DNA of 64,000 nt from Symbiodinium natans (Eukaryota > Sar > Dinophyceae > Suessiales > Symbiodiniaceae), in contig CAJNDS010002526.1 in assembly GCA_905221605.1 (NCBI GenBank), forward strand, positions 315,327-379,326, written 5' to 3'. Below the pieces are notes generated by a model. That model was not told where the DNA came from and did no database searches. It worked only from the letters and a program-made list of their open reading frames with translations. The translations under genes were made by a program, and so were the position numbers. Shown here piece after piece: positions 61,901 through 64,000 of this stretch (its first letter is position 1; every line of letters begins with the position of its first letter).

Positions 61901-62970
61901 AGCCCTAAACACCCCCACGCCCTAAAAGCCTGTAAAGCCCGAAACACCCCTACGCCGTAAAAAACCCCTAAACCAACCCCAAAACGCACTGCACCTAAAA
62001 ACCCTGAACCCTAAAAATCCATAAACCTTAAAAACCCCTAAGCCCGAAAAACCCTTCAACCCTAAACCCTAAAGACCCCCTAAAAACCTCTAAACCCTGA
62101 GCCTCTAAAACCCCGAAACCCGCCCAAAAAAATCATGAAAACCTTAAACCTTAAAAACACTGGGCCTAGACCTTAAAAACCCCTAAGCGTTAAACCACAC
62201 CTACACCCTAAACCCCCAATTCCTAAACCCTAAAGACCCCCAAGCCCTAAGCCTTCAAAAGCCCCTAAACCCTAAAAACCCTTAAACTTTAAAAACCACT
62301 AAGCCCTGAACCCTAAAACCCTAACAACCTTAAACCATAAAAACCCTGGCCCTAAAACCGAAAGAGCCCTAAGCATTACGCCACACCCTAAACCCTAACA
62401 ACCCCTAAGCCCTCAGCCTTTACAAGCCCCTAAACCCCAAAAACCCTTAACCCAAAAAAGAACCTTAAAAAGCCTAAACCCTAAACGCCCCTAAACCTTA
62501 AAAACAACCCTAAAACCTTACACCATAAAAACCCCTAACCCCTAAAAACCCCCCTAGACCCTGAACACCCCGACACCCTAAAACCCCCTAAACCCTCAAA
62601 ACCCCTGAACCCGAAACAAACCCTAAACCCTAAAACTCTGAAAAACCGCTAAACCCTAAAAACCCCTAAGTCCTAAACGCTAAAAACCCCTAAACCCTAA
62701 AAAACCCCTACACCCAAGAAAAAAGAACTAAACCCCTAAACCCTAAACACCTCTGAACCTTAAAAACCCCTCAACCCCTTAAAACCCCCAAAACCCTAAA
62801 AGCCCCGAAGCCCTAAAACCCCTAAGCCCCAAACCCGAAAAACCCCTAAAGTCCCGAAAAACCCTAAAACCCTAAAACACCTAAGCCCGAAAACCCCTAA
62901 ACACGAAACACCCCTAACACCCCTAAACCCTAAGCCCCAAAAACCCTGAGCCCTACAAGCCCCTCAAGCC
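58976..62970 (+). repeat. Telomere-like CCCTAAA satellite, segment F
   Basis: The array continues, becoming more irregular after 61500 (loss of the CAGTTCCT landmark; last clear copy at about 60869). A 25-base unique patch sits at about 59754-59785. Confidence 0.85.
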
Positions 62971-63029
62971 CTGCACACGCGAAAGCCTCCGAATAAGCAC
63001 CGTGTGTGCGCCCTAGACGCGCCAGAGCA

Positions 63030-63072
63030 GTGCGCACCTTAGATGCGCGGACGACATGCACCTTAGAAGGCC
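63030..63072 (+). repeat. Right boundary motif of the satellite block
   Basis: GCGCACCTTAGA (63032-63043) and GCACCTTAGAAGG (63058-63070), inverted relative to 25062-25105. Confidence 0.55.
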
Positions 63073-63290
63073 TGCCGCCCCCAATACTCCCCAAGTCAAA
63101 CAGAATTGCGCCAAAGGCTGGCCGAAACCCGCCTAAAACTTATACATCTATAAATCCTGCAGCCTGAGCCCAAGACCGGAAACTTCTAAACCCACCTAAA
63201 CCCCAAAATCCCCATGCCTTAAAACCTTCAAACCCAAAACCCAGTCCCGCCCGCCATGCCTCTCACCTGCCCTGAGCCTTAACCCTAAAA

Positions 63291-63782
63291 TGCCTGGTAC
63301 TGCTACTCTTCACTGATGGATCGAGGTTCCATGAAGATCATCCAGGAGCCTGCATCTGCATTGGAATACCCGCGAGAACAATGTTCTACACATACGCTAG
63401 TCTGGGCTGCTTGTGAATTAGGGCGACACAGGCGAGGGCACCTTAGGAATCACGAACGAGACTGTATGAGCGCACGTGCCTAGAAACGCAAAATCCTGAA
63501 GCCCTCAAACCCTGCTTCAAAACCTAAAACCCGAAATTCCTTAAACTTTAAGCTTCAAACGCCGAGACCGAAACCCTGAAACCCTAGCCCAATATCCTAC
63601 AGTCTGAGCCCGAAACCTAAGCCTAAAGCGGCCTGTCTTGATCCGCCACTGTGCACAAGGGGCTTTTGGCAGGCCTCGGACACCTTTCCTGAGGATTAAG
63701 TGGTAGAACTGCCTGGTACAGGTACGAGACGTCCACTGATGGATCTAGGTTCCATGAAGATCATCCCACAGAGGCTGCATCT
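63291..63782 (+). repeat. Dispersed direct repeat TGCCTGGTAC...CTGCATCT
   Basis: A unit of about 65-73 bases at 63291-63357 recurs at 63710-63782. Both contain CACTGATGGATC-AGGTTCCATGAAGATCATCC. Between them is mixed sequence with decaying satellite words; no gene. Confidence 0.7.
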
Positions 63783-63927
63783 ATTTGGGGGAAATTTCTG
63801 GTTGGGGCTTTTTGGTGGCATGGATGGATAGCAATCCCTGGTGAGCAGGCAGCCTGGGATCGAATATAGATAGATAGTTTCTCGGCAGGGATATAATTCC
63901 AGGGATAAATGAATCGAGATATACGGA

Positions 63928-63942
63928 GAGAGGGAGAGAGGC

Positions 63943-64000
<58 letters not shown>
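63928..64000 (+). repeat. (GA)n microsatellite at window end
   Basis: Pure GA from about 63950 to the end of the window; its true length is unknown. Confidence 0.95.

Noticed and set aside
25150-62970. A true chromosome end (functional telomere)
   Set aside because: Repeats are highly degenerate, interrupted by islands and elements, and followed by unique DNA on the right; no pure (CCCTAAA)n run.

Overview
This window reads as nuclear DNA of a dinoflagellate (a Symbiodiniaceae- or Polarella-like genome is my inference). The reasons are: about 20 kb of degenerate CCCTAAA (TTTAGGG-type) telomere-like satellite; Ty1/copia-type LTR elements of the elaborate dinoflagellate kind; a partial match to the dinoflagellate spliced-leader 3' end inside one LTR; GT..AG introns splitting short exons; and no bacterial or organellar gene organisation. 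No rRNA, tRNA or CRISPR array was recognised.

Layout. (1) 1-3.3 kb: scattered EF-hand exons of one or more calcium-binding genes, probably continuing from the left. (2) 3.3-10.4 kb: gene-free, a mosaic of minisatellites, poly-G, (TA)n, a 454-bp-period duplication and a striking set of nested inverted repeats (9.13-9.49 kb). (3) 10.4-25.0 kb: the conventional gene block. It holds coding-like minus-strand fragments (10.5-12.3 kb), an intronless NUFIP1-like snoRNP assembly factor (12440-14608, +), a fragmented KH-domain RNA-binding gene (about 16.3-17.9 kb, perhaps to 19.4 kb, +) and a tubulin-tyrosine-ligase-like enzyme (22976-24532, +) with coding-like sequence beyond its stop. (4) 25.0-63.1 kb: a satellite block of diverged CCCTAAA units arranged in higher-order repeats, bounded by inverted copies of a short GCACCTTAGA motif.

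Two full-length LTR elements sit in this satellite, each with a perfect 5-bp target duplication. Element 1 (28599-37344, minus) is Ty1/copia-like: gag, protease, integrase, reverse transcriptase and RNase H. It also carries a cytosine-methyltransferase-like domain, a 2OG-Fe(II)-oxygenase-like domain and a hydrophobic C-terminal tail. Element 2 (42469-51300, plus) has LTRs, the same 15-nt primer-binding site and 8 kb of coding sequence, but no protease, integrase, reverse transcriptase or RNase H that I can see. Its reading frames encode a WW domain, an S1-like fold, a PABC/MLLE-like domain and six CCCH zinc fingers. It is the best candidate here for an undescribed system: an LTR element built from mRNA-binding modules that may borrow the copia machinery. 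Other islands in the satellite include a 242-bp insertion with a 9-bp duplication (58725-58966), a 1.35-kb island (52.8-54.15 kb) and a 2.8-kb minisatellite-rich island (37.4-40.2 kb).

How parts may work together: element 1 could supply reverse transcriptase and integrase in trans to element 2, because both begin reverse transcription at the same tRNA(iMet)-like half-tRNA primer site. The satellite seems to be a tolerated landing zone. The host genes touch snoRNP assembly, RNA binding, tubulin modification and calcium sensing; nothing shows that they act together. Intron boundaries are mostly uncertain, so multi-exon genes are given as partial models.
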